Below are positions 36,266 to 49,914 of a stretch of DNA of 64,000 nt, piece by piece. The stretch lies in NCBI GenBank assembly GCA_003342895.1, contig PTFA01000055.1, forward strand, positions 1,629,823 to 1,693,822. The letters run 5' to 3'. The position numbers were made by a program, and so were the translations under genes. Each line of letters starts with the position of its first letter. Position 1 is the stretch's first letter. The stretch comes from Casuarius casuarius. Its lineage: Eukaryota > Chordata > Aves > Casuariiformes > Casuariidae. The notes under the pieces are model-generated. The model searched no databases. It was not told the DNA's origin and saw only the letters and a program-made list of their open reading frames with translations.

Positions 36266-39200
36266 TAAATATCACACATACCCAATATCTGCTACTTTCA
36301 CATAAGAACAACAAATCTGTTATAACAAGGAACAGAAAACATATTTGCGCAGTCTCTCTCACCCATACACATGCATGTTCTACGTTTTTACATAGCATCA
36401 ACTTCTAGAAGATCCAGCAATAGACACTTGAGTTTCCCCACCTAAACTGAAGGTGCTGTTTAATATCCCATTTAAGTAACTTCTTCTATCTTAACCATAA
36501 GCCAACAACAGCATTGGGTAAAGAACTCCAGTCTTTACATGACTGCCTAGCTACTCTCACTGGGGGCTATTTGAGGAACAGAAAGACTGAACTGAAGTTA
36601 GTAAGACACTATCACTTGCCAATAGCAGATCCAGAGTCTGCAAGCAAGTCAATAAAAGACAACACGATTGTAAGACGACAGTTACTGTGACTACAGAACT
36701 TATATTGGATTCTTTTGGTTTCGATGTTATATCTGAACTGTCTGAGTGTTAACAGCATAATTGAGGTTCTTTTTGGAAAGAATGTGCAACTCCCAGTTAT
36801 TTTAAACGCATCAGAGACTGAACTCATGCATATACACCAAGTTGAGCAGGTGATAATTCGTCCATCTGAAGACAGGTTTTGGCAGTAATTCAGTCTTGTT
36901 AAATATTTCTTCTTGTCTATGCCTGCATAAAGATTACAGTTCTACAAAAGGGATATCATGCACAATTTCTGTGAAAAATGCCACATCCCAAAGTCTTGTT
37001 TTACTTCCTTATGCAATGCTGTTGAAACAATACATTGGTTTAAAGAAACAAAAGATAAGTTCAGGAAAAAAGTCCATCAACACCCTATAAAAAGGTGAAA
37101 GAAAATATTTTTGGAGTAAAACCATTTACTGTAGTAGTTAAGCTGAACAAGGGCAACAGATCTTAAAAATAAGAGCTTTATTTCTGTTAAAACTTGACTC
37201 TGAAAAATTACTCTTTTCAAGAAGGCTGGGCCTTAATTTGTGTTCATAGATAAGCAAAGTAAACATGCCTTCTAACTTTATTCACTGATGTCAATTTATA
37301 TTTATCCCAGAGATTCTACAAAGCCATAGCAAATATTGGAAGTTTTGGTACTTAAGTGAAAAAGGCAAATTAAGCTTATTGCACAATATAAGTTCCCTAA
37401 AACAAAGTTTCCACTTAATGGAGATCAGGCTGATGGCCACTAAAAAAAATTCTTCCTAGCTCCCCCAAAACTCTGAGGCTTCGAGTCAGGCCCCTTTCCA
37501 GCCAGTCTTTGAAAGAGTCAATTTGTCCCCATCGACACGAAATATCTGCAACAGATATCACAAGTTCTTGAGGCCACACTGAGAAACAAAGAAACGGATG
37601 TGCTGATGGACATCTATGAACACTATGACAGTCTTTGTGCGGCCAGACAAGACTCCTACAGCCCTAAGGACCTTAAACATTGAAATGGTTACTAACCCCA
37701 GTTCTGTCAGTGACCATCATCCTCTGTAGGCTATATACAAAAGAGAAGCTCCACAGGCTGTTTTTGTGAACTTAGTACTGGTGCCTTAAGTCTAACTCTG
37801 NTAGCGTCTTCATGTGCCACTGACTGTATGCATGATGGAAAATCCAAGTCAGCTTGCATATCCAAAGCAGAACCTTCACCCACTCACTCATCCTTTATCA
37901 GTAAACACAGTCAGATATGAAAGATCCTGAGATTCAACAAATGCAGAACCACCGAAGCCAAGAAAATTGCTTGCTCCAGACCACTTTCACATTTTATTCA
38001 ATATGATTCTACTATCTTCTTCAAATGCACATCTTTGTCCCTATGAAAGGCTAATTTCCTTCAGTAGATATTCTGGTTATGCTGGAATCAAAACAAAACC
38101 TTAAGTGTTCTAGACTCAAAAGCTGATAAAATTCAAGCTGATGTGTACACTATTTACCACTGGCTGACCTGAAAAATCCCACAATTCTATTATTACCAGC
38201 ATGTTTTAGGGGATACTTGTAATGCTAAACTTTATAAACCTGTTTTGCCATCTTCCTTACTCAAGCTCAAAGAACAATTCTTCCATCAAAAACATCACTA
38301 TACAAGCAGTATGATCACTGCCTTCACATTCCTCAGCAGCTTAAAGCTACTTGGCCTCTAACAAAACCAAGACTATTTAGATATCCATTACAGAGACTAA
38401 ACCTCTGTATTCTCACTATTCTGGCAGCTGCATCTAGTAGCTCCACAAGATCTGTGGNAGAGTAGAAAATTCATAGGTCATAGAGCATGAAATAAAATTA
38501 CATCCTATATTCTGCTTTTGACTATGGACAGGAAACGCATCCTGAGATATTTTGTACAGCATGGACTAGAATCACAGCTTTGCTTAAGATGTCATCATGC
38601 TTTACAGTGCACTAAGAAAGAAACTGAACTGCAAATAATATGTTTGGATAGTAACAAAAGTCATTCTTGAATTCCAAAACAACACATAAATGCATCAAAA
38701 ATACTGAGAGAGTTGGTCAGTCCACAGTTAGCTCTCACTTTTCCAGAACCGCCAGGGTACTTTCAGCTCCATTTGGACAGCCCAAAGGGTAGAAGAGAAA
38801 CTTGAATTAATGTTCTCTAACTGGTCTTCAGACAATCCTCAGATATGGACCCGGAATTCTTTTTCGCTGATTCCTCAACGTGATCTCCTCGATGAGTGAC
38901 CTATCAAAAACAGCATCATGCATGTCCTGCTTTGTAAGGCTGCCTGTTAGATATTATAGAAGAAACTCTGAACCGAACTGAGGTCAGCTGGTGGGACGAT
39001 TAGAGAGAATGGACGTAGAAAACATTTGATTCATGCAAATTTATGGTCAAACAGAGCTAGCTGTCTTAGTCACTGAAATACTGTTTGGGGAAGGGTCATG
39101 TATTTCAGCCCCACTACCAGCAACAGCAAAGAACATTTTTTGGAGCTCTTTGTCTTATCAGACATTGTTTATAGATAAATTCTTAAAGGAGAGATATGCC

Positions 39201-39482
39201 AAATAAAGTGTCAGTTCTCAAGACTTCTGAGAACATTACTCTCAAAATTTGTTAAAGCCTTTGGATGGTGGGCAGAGAGGCAGTCAGGGGTTAAATACTT
39301 TAAAAACAAAAATGAAAGGAAGAGCAGATTTGAAAGTATTGAAAATAAAACAATACAGTATCTTGAAAAAATGTCTGTATTTGGCCAGTTTTGGAAAAAA
39401 GAGTGTGTATTTACCCAGTAAACTGGGAATAATTAACTGCTACAGACTGCAGAGAAATGTACAATATTCAGCACCACTATTA

Positions 39483-39533
39483 GTGTGTGTGTGTGTGTGT
39501 GTGTGTACGCGCATGTGTATGCGTGTGCACGTA
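39483..39533. repeat. (GT)n microsatellite with CG-containing extension
   Basis: A GT run of about 12 units continues through ACGCGCATGTGTATGCG, giving 51 nt of unbroken purine-pyrimidine alternation. Confidence 0.95.
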
Positions 39534-39715
39534 ACCACATGCAAGAGCTAAGGAAAGAAGTTAGCCAGTCCCACTCTTACTTAGGGATTTCTATCCCAAC
39601 CAGATTATTCCAGTTTTAGGTGGATCAGCATTTGCGCTGACAATCCTAGACAGTGGCCCTTTAAAGCCCTATGGAGGTTTCTTCTGGAAAAAGCATTAAG
39701 TATTGTGTCTATAGC

Positions 39716-39850
39716 AGGGGTGGCCAAACACTTCTGACATACATGCTGCTCAGAGATCACAGATTGAAGCTCTGGGCAGCAAAGGTCCCTGAATTGCTAC
39801 TCTCTCCAGCACATTGCACGGCCTCAGGCCATTGAGTTTGTCTTCGACTA
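39716..39850 (+). mobile_element. possible hAT DNA transposon end
   Basis: CAGGGGTGGCCAAAC near 39716-39730 is the typical start of hAT (Charlie-type) terminal inverted repeats. I did not find the matching inverted end nearby, so the element is truncated or the match is fortuitous. The right boundary is a guess. Confidence 0.3.
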
Positions 39851-40671
39851 CTCACTGTACTTCTCGTTTCGCTCTCCTTTGGGGGGGGTGAAATACTCCA
39901 TTATTTCTGCTTTGTTCTAGACCCATCTTCTGCCTGTTTCTTTTGTCGCTGCTGTTTAATAGGGACAAATGGAAGCAAGGGATTTCATGCTTAAACACAC
40001 ACACCCTCATGCAAAAATACCTTAATTTAGTGCAACATTAATGCTAGCAAATCAAGCATTCAGAACTCCTGAAATGCAGAATTAGGGCTGAAAGCTCAAT
40101 CATAATTCTGCTCCCCTCCCCTTCTTGCTTATACTTTAAAATATGGCCTCCTTTTACATTTTGTTTTTATTAAGACATCATTGAACAAATGGATGTCTAG
40201 TACTTAACAAATTTATATCCAGAGGACTGGTTAATCATTCAAAGTTGTTGACAAAATCTCAAGGAAATCATTAAAAAAAAGTGTCAAAGTTGCACACAGC
40301 AGGCTCAGTAGTTCTAATATCACATGAGATCACAAAAGCACAAAGGAATCTCAAACCTTGAAGAGATAATGTGAAAGGTGAGAAAAAAACCACAAAGGAG
40401 ACAGTTACAATATTAAAGATAGGAAACAAGTAGGGAAAGCTGGGGAATAACTGAATGCAAATAATAAGACACACTCAAGGCACTTGAATGAAGTTATATA
40501 TAGCTAAGAGACAGAAAAATAAGAGGATGTAAAGTAAACTAATTTTTAACTGTATGAAAACTGTAACATTAAAGTAGTACAATACATTCTATGCTTTTGG
40601 CTGTGTGAATTACAGCTGTAGACACTTCAGTTTCTATACTGCTGCACAGGTGGCATTACCACTACAAAAAC

Positions 40672-40682
40672 GGGGGGGGGGG
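40672..40682. repeat. poly-G tract (G11)
   Basis: There are 11 Gs followed by AGAGGG. Confidence 0.95.
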
Positions 40683-43600
40683 AGAGGGAATAACTACCAC
40701 ACAACAAGTGATACTGTTTCATGTTTTCAAAACATCAGATTGAGAAGATGCATCATCTTATCTGACAGTAACGATGAGGGCAAAACAACGGATTTCTGTT
40801 TTTTGTGGCTACCAATACAGAAATACTCACACAGCCACTGCCATCCTGAAGTGATCTCCAGAACAGATAAAAATACTAAAAATCAAGGCTATCGTGATCA
40901 GTTACCTTCTTTGACAGACCGCAGTCTCATTAAACCCTTATTTTCAAGCTCCTCCATTATGATGCAGACCAATGAGCCAGCCTCGAACAGAGGGACTCCA
41001 GCTCCAAGTCTACTAAGCTATCGCTACACTCCATCCACAGGACTAATTAATCCTCTCATTTAATCTGGCTAATCTTCATATGTGTGGATTCAAGCAATGG
41101 GCTCACCACAAAAGCACTCTTCCTCTTCAATGCCTATCAATTCTTCAATTTCTTATCAGCCTCTTATACAGAAGACAGACAGGAATATGGCATAAAAGAC
41201 AGGCTAATATAAAACAGAACAAAAGAAAACAAATTCTCAAGAAAGTGAGGCAATTTCACAGAGTAAACAGAGTCCTAGTTAGGTCCTACTTTACAGAAGT
41301 GCTATAGGACACTAAAATAGCCAACATGCTGCTTGCAGTAAGAATCTCAAATTCTCCTTCAGATGTGGCCATGAGGCCAATAAGAAACACATCTGCTGTC
41401 AAAAGCATCTCTGTGTATCAGAGGCTACAATTCTGGAGTCTCAACAGGAGCAAACACATTTCAAATCATTTTCAAAATCTATATGTAGTAACCGGTTGAA
41501 CAAGACAGAAGCTCGAGTACAAAAACAGACAAATGACATGCAGCTCCATTCATTCTTCAATATGTCTGACNACCCCACTACCAGCAGAGAAGGCTTGGAG
41601 GAGTAAGGTCAAGAAAAAAGAGAGGGCTAACTTCTGACAAGCCAGATATGCTATTGCTATTCAGAGTACCTCACTTTAAATACAGAGTTCCCAGTCATGA
41701 TGCATTGTTCCTGTGAATTAAGATAATAAACATGGTTGGGTGAATGATGTCCATAACCCAGAACAGCTTTAGGATTTCAAGAAAACTAAGTGCTCACTAT
41801 CCTAAGGATAAAAAGAGTTTGAACTCAGTAATGGTGGTCAAGCTACTGGTTGCCACAATGCACAATACCTGGGGATGAAGCATAGTACATTTGTGTTTTA
41901 CAGCATTTGGGCAGGAGGTATGGGATCATTTGTTTTGATCTTCCAGTCAGAGAGACTGCTCTGGGTTGAAGACTTCAGCCAGAAGTAGAGGGCTTTAGGT
42001 ACAAGCAGGTTCTATAAGCACAGTGAAGCGTGCATGTTACAAAAACAGAACTTCCCTGGAAGAAGCTGCAAGGCATCAGAAGTCCTTCCCCTGGAAACTA
42101 TGAACTACAACAAATCACCAGACCTTATACCTGAAATGGAAAACATACATTTCTGACTTCAACCTCTCAGCACATACACAGATACACACTATAAATAAAA
42201 ATAAGCACAACCAAGTGATGACATTCCACTCCATTCACACTCTGCTTGAAGAAAGCACAAAGAAACAAACATCAAGTTCCTGATGTATTGAGATATTCAG
42301 TAAAGTAGTATGATTTTAAAAATCTACATAAAATAAAATATCACATGGCTATGATAAGCCAAGGCTGAGTCAGGAAAACAGTTAAACACACACATAAGTG
42401 CTGCTCTGAACAGGAGAAGACAATCACTCATTTCAGTGCATTGTTGAATCAAGCTTGAAGGCTTCTCTGAAACTCCTAGGTTTCATCAAGCGTATAAGCA
42501 TTGCTCAAGTTCGGCGTCCTCTCCTCTCTGAGGGTTTGCTTTCCATATATTCCCCTGCCCAAGAGTAACTAGTCTGTTTCAACCCATCAGTCCACTCAAG
42601 TTTAACAGTAAGAGACAAAGGTAACAAACAAGATGAATGAAAGCCTTTGCAAACAGCTTGTTTCACAACCTAAGGAAACATAAAACTACCGAAAAAGCCC
42701 TACAAATCATTGAAAATAGGGGAAGAGGGGCAGTAGCAACACCATTTGGGATTAGAAATGTGCAGAAGTTAAGGATGTGGCATCACCTGTCATTTCTAAT
42801 TTCTACTAAGGATGAAAGATATATACAGATTTTTTCAAAAATAGCCTAGAGCTTTCAAGGCTTGCTAAAAGCCATCATTTTACAGGTTCTGAGCCAAGTC
42901 AGAAAAAGCTTTTCCGTGATTCGTGTGTGTTACAAGGTGGGTTACAGAACACTTTTCTTTTGTTCAGCATTGCAGGAATAATTACTCGTGTTCTATGCTC
43001 ACATGGGATCACAAAAGCCAGAAAGAAGCATATAGACCACTTGGTGTTCTTTGATTTTTCTAATTAAAGCTGACTGTGTGTCATCCAAATGCAACAGCAC
43101 ACTTAGTTTTCTGAGAGAAGAAAGAAACAATTTGATACACGTAAGTCCCTGGACAGCCATACTTGATATACATGGTACACATAATATTACTTCTGTAATA
43201 ATATAAAAAAGCAGCTTTGTGAAAACAGTGATATATCCAAATGAGCAAAAGAACCTCAAAGAAACAAAATTAAAGTGGGAAAAGTATTTCAGATGCAAAC
43301 AGAAATCCAGATGTATGCTGGATAAAGAGGAAGTATAAATGAAGACTTGCATGGTATTCCAGACATTTACAAAAAGAAGGGGGGAAAAAAAAGAAGCTGA
43401 AATAGCTAGGAAAGTTCACAGTATATGAAGAGAATAACAATGTCTCATAATCTTCATGGCAAAAACCCTGTCACCAAATGCAGAGTAAGATTTCAGTAAG
43501 TTGCACTGGGATGCANGTGGCAAGAGTCTCTGAAAAAAAATCAGGTTAAAATAAGCAGAAACAAATTCATTTGAAATGTAGCTGGAAGAAGCAGAACAGA

Positions 43601-43851
43601 TTAAGAAATGGCCAAACATGCCAAACAGGAGAAGTGTGCACTAACACGCTGATAGCCACAAGATCTCAAGGGGGATACAGGAGATAGCTTAATACATCAC
43701 TGACACAAGTAACAAGATCAGTTTTCTTCCATCTACTCTATTGGTAACATTACAGAAATAGATAAACTCTAGAGAGTTTTTTCCACCCCGCTTCAGCCCA
43801 CACTTTCAGAATTGCTGGGCATTGTAATTGTAACTAAAATTAAACAGCTCC

Positions 43852-43864
43852 GGGGGGGGGGGGG
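43852..43864. repeat. poly-G tract (G13)
   Basis: There are 13 uninterrupted Gs in AT-rich surroundings. Confidence 0.95.
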
Positions 43865-44968
43865 AAGTTAGGTTTATGTCCACTACAGTGAAGTAAAAAC
43901 AGGTAATAGTCTTCATAAAGTTCCAAATCATGTCCTGTATCAAGCTGTCAGATAAAATGATACAGAAAGGATACTTGCCCAAACACTCTCACATAAGAGT
44001 TTGAAAAACAGTTGCAGTGTAGAGAATTTAATTTTCTTTACCTGATCTGAAAAGACTTAGTTCCTAGTTCTAGAGCAGATCAGTCTTGACTGCCTCTCTG
44101 GCAAATTCAAGATGCACTGAACAACTGCAACGGTATTGAGGAAAGTAGAGTGTAAGGGACAATAAACAAAGGCAGGACAAAAGCCTTGCATGTTCTATTT
44201 AAAGTGACTTTATTAAAACATTGTTAATATAAAATGTGACCAAGTACAATTGTTCTGTAAGAATGTTTAATAAAAACATATGAAAGAAGGAGGAGCATCA
44301 ACTTTTGTCAAAGCACAGGAAAAAACCTACGAGGATAAATAAAAAGTTCTGCAGCATGTTCTACCATCTGGTCCCAATGTGTATTAGGGTAGAGTTAGCC
44401 AATGGAAGAGACAGACAGCCCAGGTTCTTCTTTAAGAAGCTTTAATGTGTTTAGCAGAGATTTAAAAGAACACTCCTCAACAGTAAGAGATTTTGCTTTA
44501 AGTAAGGTTAGGATGCACATCTTTAGGTTGGATTTAAAACTTCTCAATAGCTGAGTGTATAGAAAATTAGATTCGTTCATAAATGTAAAACCCGAGGTTA
44601 GCATTTGTCAGCTTTGACAAGAAGGTGCAAGTCAGTACTAATTATACACCTAAAGAATTTGTGCTAAAGCTGCTTTAAGCTATACTAATGCTGGATGCCT
44701 GTAACAAATCCTAAAAAGGTCAGCTAGGAAAAAAACAACAGCAGAAAAGTTTAGGCCAATAAAAACAACAGAAGTATTTTCTGAACTGCTGAATGCAGAG
44801 ACAATATCCATGAATTACAGTAGTTTGTACATCCCAGCAAGGATGCAAAGAAGCTCTTAGAATTCTATAAATAAGGCTATGCAATGACCTATACTCTGTG
44901 GCTTTCCCTCTTTAGCTAAGAAACCTTTTAAGAAAACACTTACTAGAAAAACCAGAGGTTTGGGGTGG

Positions 44969-44984
44969 TTTTTTTTTTTTTTTT
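44969..44984. repeat. poly-T tract (T16)
   Basis: There are 16 Ts, about 80 bp before the AG microsatellite. Confidence 0.95.
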
Positions 44985-45064
44985 GCCAGCTTATAGCTTT
45001 TTCCTTGATCAAGAGATACGGTTTAGTGCTCTATCAGCATACAATGCTTGTTCAAAGCAAGCAN

Positions 45065-45090
45065 AGAGAGAGAGAGAGAGAGAGAGAAAC
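45065..45090. repeat. (AG)n microsatellite
   Basis: About 12-13 AG units, directly preceded by an ambiguous base at 45064. Confidence 0.93.
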
Positions 45091-47106
45091 TGCACACATG
45101 AAACTCCAGGGGTGTTCTGAGGGAAAAGAGGAAACGTCTTTACTTGAGGCTGTGTTTCCTCTGAGATTAAGCCCCAGGATATGTCTTGTTCTTTCTTATG
45201 AAGGATTTCAAAACTAACATTTACCATCAAATCAGAGTAATGAGGATAAATCTCTAAGAACAACAGGCCAGACTGTTTGCTGTAAAGTCCAGTCTTATTG
45301 GAGATGTACATAGCTGGGGTATGTTAGTAAGCAGGAAAAGACCAGATGCCAAAGTNAGAAAATTTGTACAAAAAAAAGGGGGGGGTGGAGAGGGGACTCA
45401 AATGTCCCTTTTGATAAAAAAGAAACCTAAACCAGAGTATTAAAGCTATTTTATAAAACAACAGAGAGCAAAGTTAAGTAAGATCACAGTAGTGAAACAG
45501 CATATTAAAAAGGAAAATACAGATTTCAGTTGTCGCTTTAAACCTATCTGCTCACACATCCCAGGTAATAATTCTCTTTGCTCATATAGCACAAGTAGTA
45601 CACCATAACAAATTTGGGCACTACACAACCAAGAAGTTAGTAGACCAATGAAGGTTTGCTTGCCTTAAGATGATCGGCAGGCAAGAGAATGAAGAGAGCT
45701 GTGAAAATTGATGCAAAAAAGTTACTAAAATAGAAACAGCTGTTACCCTTCACCTTTACATTTAAATGTTATGTGTTACTGATGTACACAGAGGTCTAAC
45801 TAGAGGTAACTGGAGGATTTAGATAAAGCAAAAAGTGGACAGCAAAGCAAGGATAGCTTGATTTTGCAGGTGGTGCAAGTCTTCCAACCAAAGAACGCTA
45901 CTTTTTGGAACTTAAAATTAGACTACCTTTCGACATTAGAAAATGCAATACAAGAAATATACCTGTATTTGCAATGAGACAAATNAGAGATCTAATGAGT
46001 ATACTCTATTTATCAGTTCATGGCATTATCAGTCTCCAGCTTTGGATTTTAAGCATTATAGTTGCAAGCAATCAGCATCTCCTCTTCTTTAGGCTCTCTA
46101 TAAACGCTGCCGCTCTTACCTGCTCTTTTCATTTTACAGTCACAATATACAACTATTCCAGCATGCTGTATTTACAAAAATAAGAACCTCTGGCAGGATG
46201 GGTATTTTGACCAAAAGACATAGGGAATAGAAAATACATGGTAACATACATGGGACCTTCTCATCCCCCTTTATATGGCGTAACAGTTTTACTTGGCTAG
46301 TACAGCGCATTACTCCTGTAGGAGCAGACAGGAGATCAACCCACACAAAAAAATTAACTTAAAATACATGATTAGAGGAAGGCAAATAAATCTGAAGTAC
46401 CATTAAAATTCTTCAGCATTTAATCAACGAAAACACCTTTGAATGTAAAACATTAGTTGCCTCTACCAAACTCCTGCTGAGTTAGGCTAGCGAAACGTTA
46501 GCCATTTAAAATCTCTAATGCTCCAACACAGGCATTTTGCACCTTCTCTCTCTAGTTGCAAGTTTGGCTTTGTTTTCTGGCTAAATATCTACATCTCCAA
46601 CCAACTTTCTCAATCTGTTTTCTGCTGAAGAATCTACTTGGTATTTTCTCCTAGTATGGTAAAATTAGAACTGTTACTTTTTCACTGCTAATCATGCAGT
46701 GATCAAGGACTATGGTCTTTAAACTGTCTCTAAGTGGAACCAAACAGGTGCTCTGCAGGTCCTTGAATATTTGGGGAACATAATTCAATTGGAGATGGGG
46801 ATTCTCAGCTGAGAGGAATGAACGGATCATATGGAGCAAATTCAGCAGCAACATGACAACTGTATTTTTAAGCTGTGTTCATATGCTTGTACTGTTTTTT
46901 AAAAAAAGTTAACAAAAACAAAAACACACACGACTTGAGAGAAAACACCCCTTACTACTCTGTTCAAACAAGAATTTCTGCTTAAGAGATACTGATCAAA
47001 CCTCCTCATCTGACTTAGAGAATAGGTAAAGAATATTTTATAGATAAATTCTGGACACACTTAAAGGTCAAATTGCCTTTGAAAAGCCACAGCTGGATTT
47101 TAACTT

Positions 47107-47123
47107 GGGGGGGGGGGGGGGGG
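47107..47123. repeat. poly-G tract (G17)
   Basis: There are 17 uninterrupted Gs, the longest G-run in the window, followed by a purine-rich stretch with further GGG runs. Confidence 0.95.
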
Positions 47124-49481
47124 AGAAGATGGGAGATGGCAAGATATATCTTTATTAGTTGTGAAAAAACAGCAGACTCTTACAGCCTTGCTCGCGAGAA
47201 CAGTCTGCCATAAAGCTATGCCTACTCGGAGTTGCATCAGCATGCCCTCTCTGCAGCATAGACAGCCCAGACCAACAAGTTTCTGCTGGTATAACTACAA
47301 CCACTTCTTATCAGTCAAGAGGCATGAAATACTTCAAGCCACAGGAAGGTATCNCTATGCCAGAATTTTTTTTGTGGCAAAGATTTGCCTTTATTCTTAG
47401 AGCTGCTAAAGGTTTGAGGCTATTCAAATTCTTCACATTTTGATAGATGCAGCATACAGGCACTTGTAGCAAATACACACTTTAAAAAGGGAATAAAAGT
47501 CCTCAGTCTGAAACCTTTGTGTGCCATTACTTTTCCAATGCTACTGCTTTCACTGATGGTGTATGTTAGGTGTCTGTTTTTCAGATAATTATTAAATAAT
47601 ACTTCAAAAATTTCTGTAAGTTAAAAGACACCAATTAGCAACAACCTGTTGCTTAAGAATATACTTTATGCTGATGAAATATGATCACAAATCCAAGCAG
47701 AAATACACTCAATATGCAATTCAGATAACTGAGCACAGCTTTGGGGTGCTCAGTCATTGATCTCCTTTGATGCTCAGCTGTAAGATTTAATGCTTATTCC
47801 AGGGAGGTGGCATATGCCTTAGTAAAAACTGACTCACTTCTTACTGGAACAAAAATTTTACCATTCATTCTAGATCANCATAAATCTTGTCAGGCTAAGA
47901 AACTCCTCCTTCTGCTAGCGAGGGAAGCAATTTCAAAGACTAAAGAAAATGCCATAATGATGAGACTCAATCAGAGAAACATAAGCAATCTGGAGTTGCT
48001 GGCACAATTTGAAGTGAGACAACAAATAAAAAACAGGCTCAAGAAATGGAATATAGATGGCTTTTAGAGACTGGACATCTAATTAGTTGTAAAAGCAGAA
48101 CACTGGCTTTTTAACTCAACCTTTACAATTAAAGTTTTCGATTTTTTTTTCTTCACTTGCTTCTCTAATTAAAGACTAATACAATACTGAAGATTTTTAA
48201 TTCATAAGTGGAAGTTAGGATTTTGCAATATATATGTAAAGGGAAATGATTTTTACAGTGAGACTCCAGTAACTGCAAATTACCTGCATATCATATNATC
48301 AGTATTTTTGAAATGTAAGGAATGTATAAAAAGTATGAGAAGAGATGCACATAGTTCTTCTCATGCCATAGAGATTTTTCATTTAAGAGAAAGCTCAGGA
48401 GTACTTCTCCATAGCAATTTATAACAATGAAAAGATACGAGAAGCCACAGTACATACCGTATCATTTTATATAAGGATTAAGGAGTTCGGCATAGTTTGA
48501 TTATGTTATGGGTAATAAAATTCAGAAATGTAGGTTTTGAGAACAAACTAGCTATAGCAAAAAAATTGTCACATGCAAAGATCACAATAACTTATAAAAA
48601 CACCAGAAATATTTTACTTTGCTGACCAAGATGTCATCAAGATAAAGTCCCCTTTATTTGACAGAATGTATAAATGATCACATTTTCTCGTCTTTGCATT
48701 AAATTCGTAATTTAACAAATTTATTGCTACAAAAACATACAGTCACAAATTATGCCTTACAGAGATTAAATCAGTAAGAAAAGACAAGCTGTAAAAGCAG
48801 TGGAAGAAAAAGATTAGAAGACTGTTTCAGAACAAGTGTTTCCTCATAAGCATTCAATGAAGTAGAGACATTAACCATGGTTTACAAGTGGGCTGCAAAA
48901 GATCCTCATCTTACACCTAGGCAGAATCATCATGCCTGTAGGTGAACCTTCACATAGTAGGTTTGCAGAACAGAGACAAGAACAAGGCTCTGGCATGCTA
49001 TTATGATTTAAAACGCTACTTCTGCAGAGCAACGGAAAGCAAAAACTCTGTCTAAAACCCCACACCCCAATAGAGTAAGCGTAGAGTGGGGAGCTGCAGC
49101 TCTATACAACCTCCTTGGACTTGCACAGGTAAGCAGGAGGTAGAGGGAACTTCCTGAATAGATACTGAACCAAGAATTAAAAGGGGAGATCCCTCAAAAG
49201 ACTCCCCTAAATTTCAGCTCTGCAGATCAAGAGCAGAAAGATTAGAATTTGAAGTTATTATTGCATAAAAATGACTAGAAAACACATATATATAATCAGT
49301 TATAATGGTGGTATCAGCAAAAAAAAAAATGTTAACTATCAGCTGTTCTCCTGCAAGAGGCAAAGTTTCTGGTGCCTGATGAAAAGGATGTGCGCCACTC
49401 ATTGGGTCTCCTGCAACAGAAAAGTTGAAGCACCTGCAAATTGTGTTATGGCACTACCTTCAGCTGAAAAATGCTAAGGAG

Positions 49482-49500
49482 AAAAAAAAAAAAAAAAAAA
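49482..49500. repeat. poly-A tract (A19)
   Basis: There are 19 As preceded by GGAG. No attached retrocopy was recognised. Confidence 0.95.
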
Positions 49501-49896
49501 CACACTAAAAAGTATGGACAACCTGGGGGAGAAAAAGGGTAAGCTTGACCACCTCAATATACTCCAATCTGAAACTGTCTTAAAAGCTACTGTTTTCCTA
49601 TTGAATCAAGTTCCTTAATAGAGGAAACTAAAAATACAGATCTTTTTAAGCAATTAAATGCACTCTCTGAATCCACAGATATTTTGATGGAAAAGAAACG
49701 TTACCCAGGCAGATGGCTGAAGACGCAGCAAAGTATAAGACAACTTCTAGTGAACTTGTGTTTTCTCAAGCTGACAAATCTAAACGCATTTTCCTAAAAA
49801 ACAGTGATATCCTTTTGATTATCACCAGGCAAACTAACTTTCAAAACTAATGTGTACTTGCCCACCTTTTTAAATTGATAAACTAGCAGTGAGGTC

Positions 49897-49914
49897 TTTT
49901 TTTTTTTTTTTTTT
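49897..49914. repeat. poly-T tract (T18)
   Basis: There are 18 uninterrupted Ts. Confidence 0.95.

Noticed and set aside
40605..41063. 152-codon open frame
   Set aside because: No domain or familiar motif, includes a poly-G run in the coding frame, and no adjacent splice or promoter context.
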